Positions 62,847 through 64,000 of a DNA stretch of 64,000 nucleotides are shown here, one piece after another (the stretch's first letter is position 1; every line of letters begins with the position of its first letter). Under the pieces are notes generated by a model, which saw only the letters and a list, made by a program, of their open reading frames with translations, did not search any database and was not told where the DNA came from. The stretch is from Tubiluchus corallicola (taxonomy: Eukaryota > Priapulida > Priapulimorpha > Priapulimorphida > Tubiluchidae). A program made the position numbers and the translations under genes. The stretch is from NCBI GenBank assembly GCA_030141605.1, contig JAQGDQ010000129.1, positions 299,281 through 363,280 of the forward strand, in the 5' to 3' direction.

Positions 62847-64000
62847 TGGGAAATTAATGGGTAAACGATTCCTAAAAATGCAGGAGTTCCGGTTATCTCA
62901 ATGAATTTTCCCATTTTGCGAAACTTTTTTAATGCATTATTGTTTTTATTAGAATATTATGGTCATTGGATTCGTTGTCTGGAACACATGATGATTTCGT
63001 AATAAACCTTAACAGTAAGAAGGCAACAGGTGGTGAGTTTTGAACCTTAAGCGTGTCCTATTCACAGCTTTACGCTTAGAAAACATCAAAATCAAGTTAT
63101 AGAAAGTTGTTGAACAAGGCAAAAATCCGCTAGCACTGGCCGATGTTTTTATTTTAATTTTTAGATCTGTACATGTTACACTACGACGTTTGAACCATCT
63201 ACTGAAAGAAGACTAAAACGTGAGTTGATCGACCGTAATATTGTTACCACAAAGCAGAAATTTTCTCATTCGGTTACAACACGTAGCTAGACAATAATTC
63301 TAATGCCATAAAACCTTTATAGTTCGCATTTTATTGCAATTAATAGCTAACACACCCTGCAATATTATGCCAAAGTGGTAGCACAACCATGAAAAAGACA
63401 AGTTTTTCAGCTTACAGAGAGAAGTGGTAAATAGAGTGTTGTCCTATAATGTCCTACAGGGCTTTGTCATAAATTCTTAATGTTTCTCTTAATACCGTCT
63501 CAAGATACCAAGAGGGACAAAATTTTCGTTTAGGAATTTTGCAATTATCGTGCGTGTTTAATTTTCTTATTGTATTAAAAACATAAAAATGCCATATTAT
63601 CACTGATGTATGCCTAATAGGTCCTACAAGTACAACCAATGAACCCTAGGACCTATTATAAACCAAAGAATAATGAAGTGAAAGGAGTGTATTACTAGAA
63701 AGCAGCAGAGAGCTCAGGATGCGAGTTCTGGATGAACCCGTTTTCTCACAAAGGCAAGTAACAACAGCATTCTTTAACTTAACAGGTACAGTAGCAACTG
63801 GACTGAGCTATTAAAGTAACGGAGCAGAAAATGTGATATCTTTATATTGTCGTATCTAAACATCAGCTGCATGAGCTGCATCAATCATTGCCCTTTTATG
63901 CTAGAAACAGAGCCGAGTGCATAAAGGCTTTAAATTTAAATTATGATTTTAAGCTAACTCAACGTGCATTAAAAGTCGCCCATGATCTGTCAATAACATT
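62847..64000. other. right edge, AT-rich, nothing identified
   Basis: No coding-like frame or repeat that I can support. Confidence 0.5.

Overview
The window looks like nuclear DNA of an invertebrate animal. It is AT-rich (visibly well over 60%), its genes are cut into many short exons with GT-AG introns, microsatellites are common, and decayed non-LTR retrotransposons and foldback elements are scattered through it. Two proteins can be recognised beyond doubt, and both are of animal type. I cannot name the species or phylum from sequence alone. Most of the 64 kb carries no confidently recognisable gene.

Layout. 1-21.9 kb: no recognisable gene, but several isolated exon-like segments on the minus strand (0.2, 6.8, 8.9, 9.7 and 15.8-16.1 kb), a coding-like island at 9.1-9.6 kb, a transposon-like element with inverted termini (13.3-14.1 kb), a foldback element (19.8-20.05 kb), two retroelement remnants (2.2 and 10.2 kb) and promoter-like sequence near 16.5-17.4 kb. 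21.95-34.09 kb: a complete glycogen synthase gene on the plus strand, reconstructed as 13 coding exons and 848 residues. Its C-terminal tail is unusually long and internally repeated. Intron 1 contains a coding-like 75-codon ORF, intron 10 a dead LINE fragment, intron 11 an AAT microsatellite. 36.12-43.77 kb: the catalytic and C-terminal part of a Fringe-type O-fucosylpeptide beta-1,3-N-acetylglucosaminyltransferase on the minus strand, in seven exons (230 residues plus stop). Its N-terminal exon or exons (signal anchor, stem and the first catalytic strand) were not found and must lie at higher coordinates, possibly outside the window. 43.8-64 kb: long AT-rich sequence with microsatellites and several isolated coding-like frames of unknown meaning.

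The two genes are convergent, with about 2.0 kb between their stop codons. They belong to unrelated pathways: cytosolic glycogen storage, and Golgi modification of Notch-type EGF repeats. Nothing in the sequence suggests they work together. All exon boundaries were placed by reading splice signals and keeping frame and phase consistent with remembered family sequences. No alignment or search was run.
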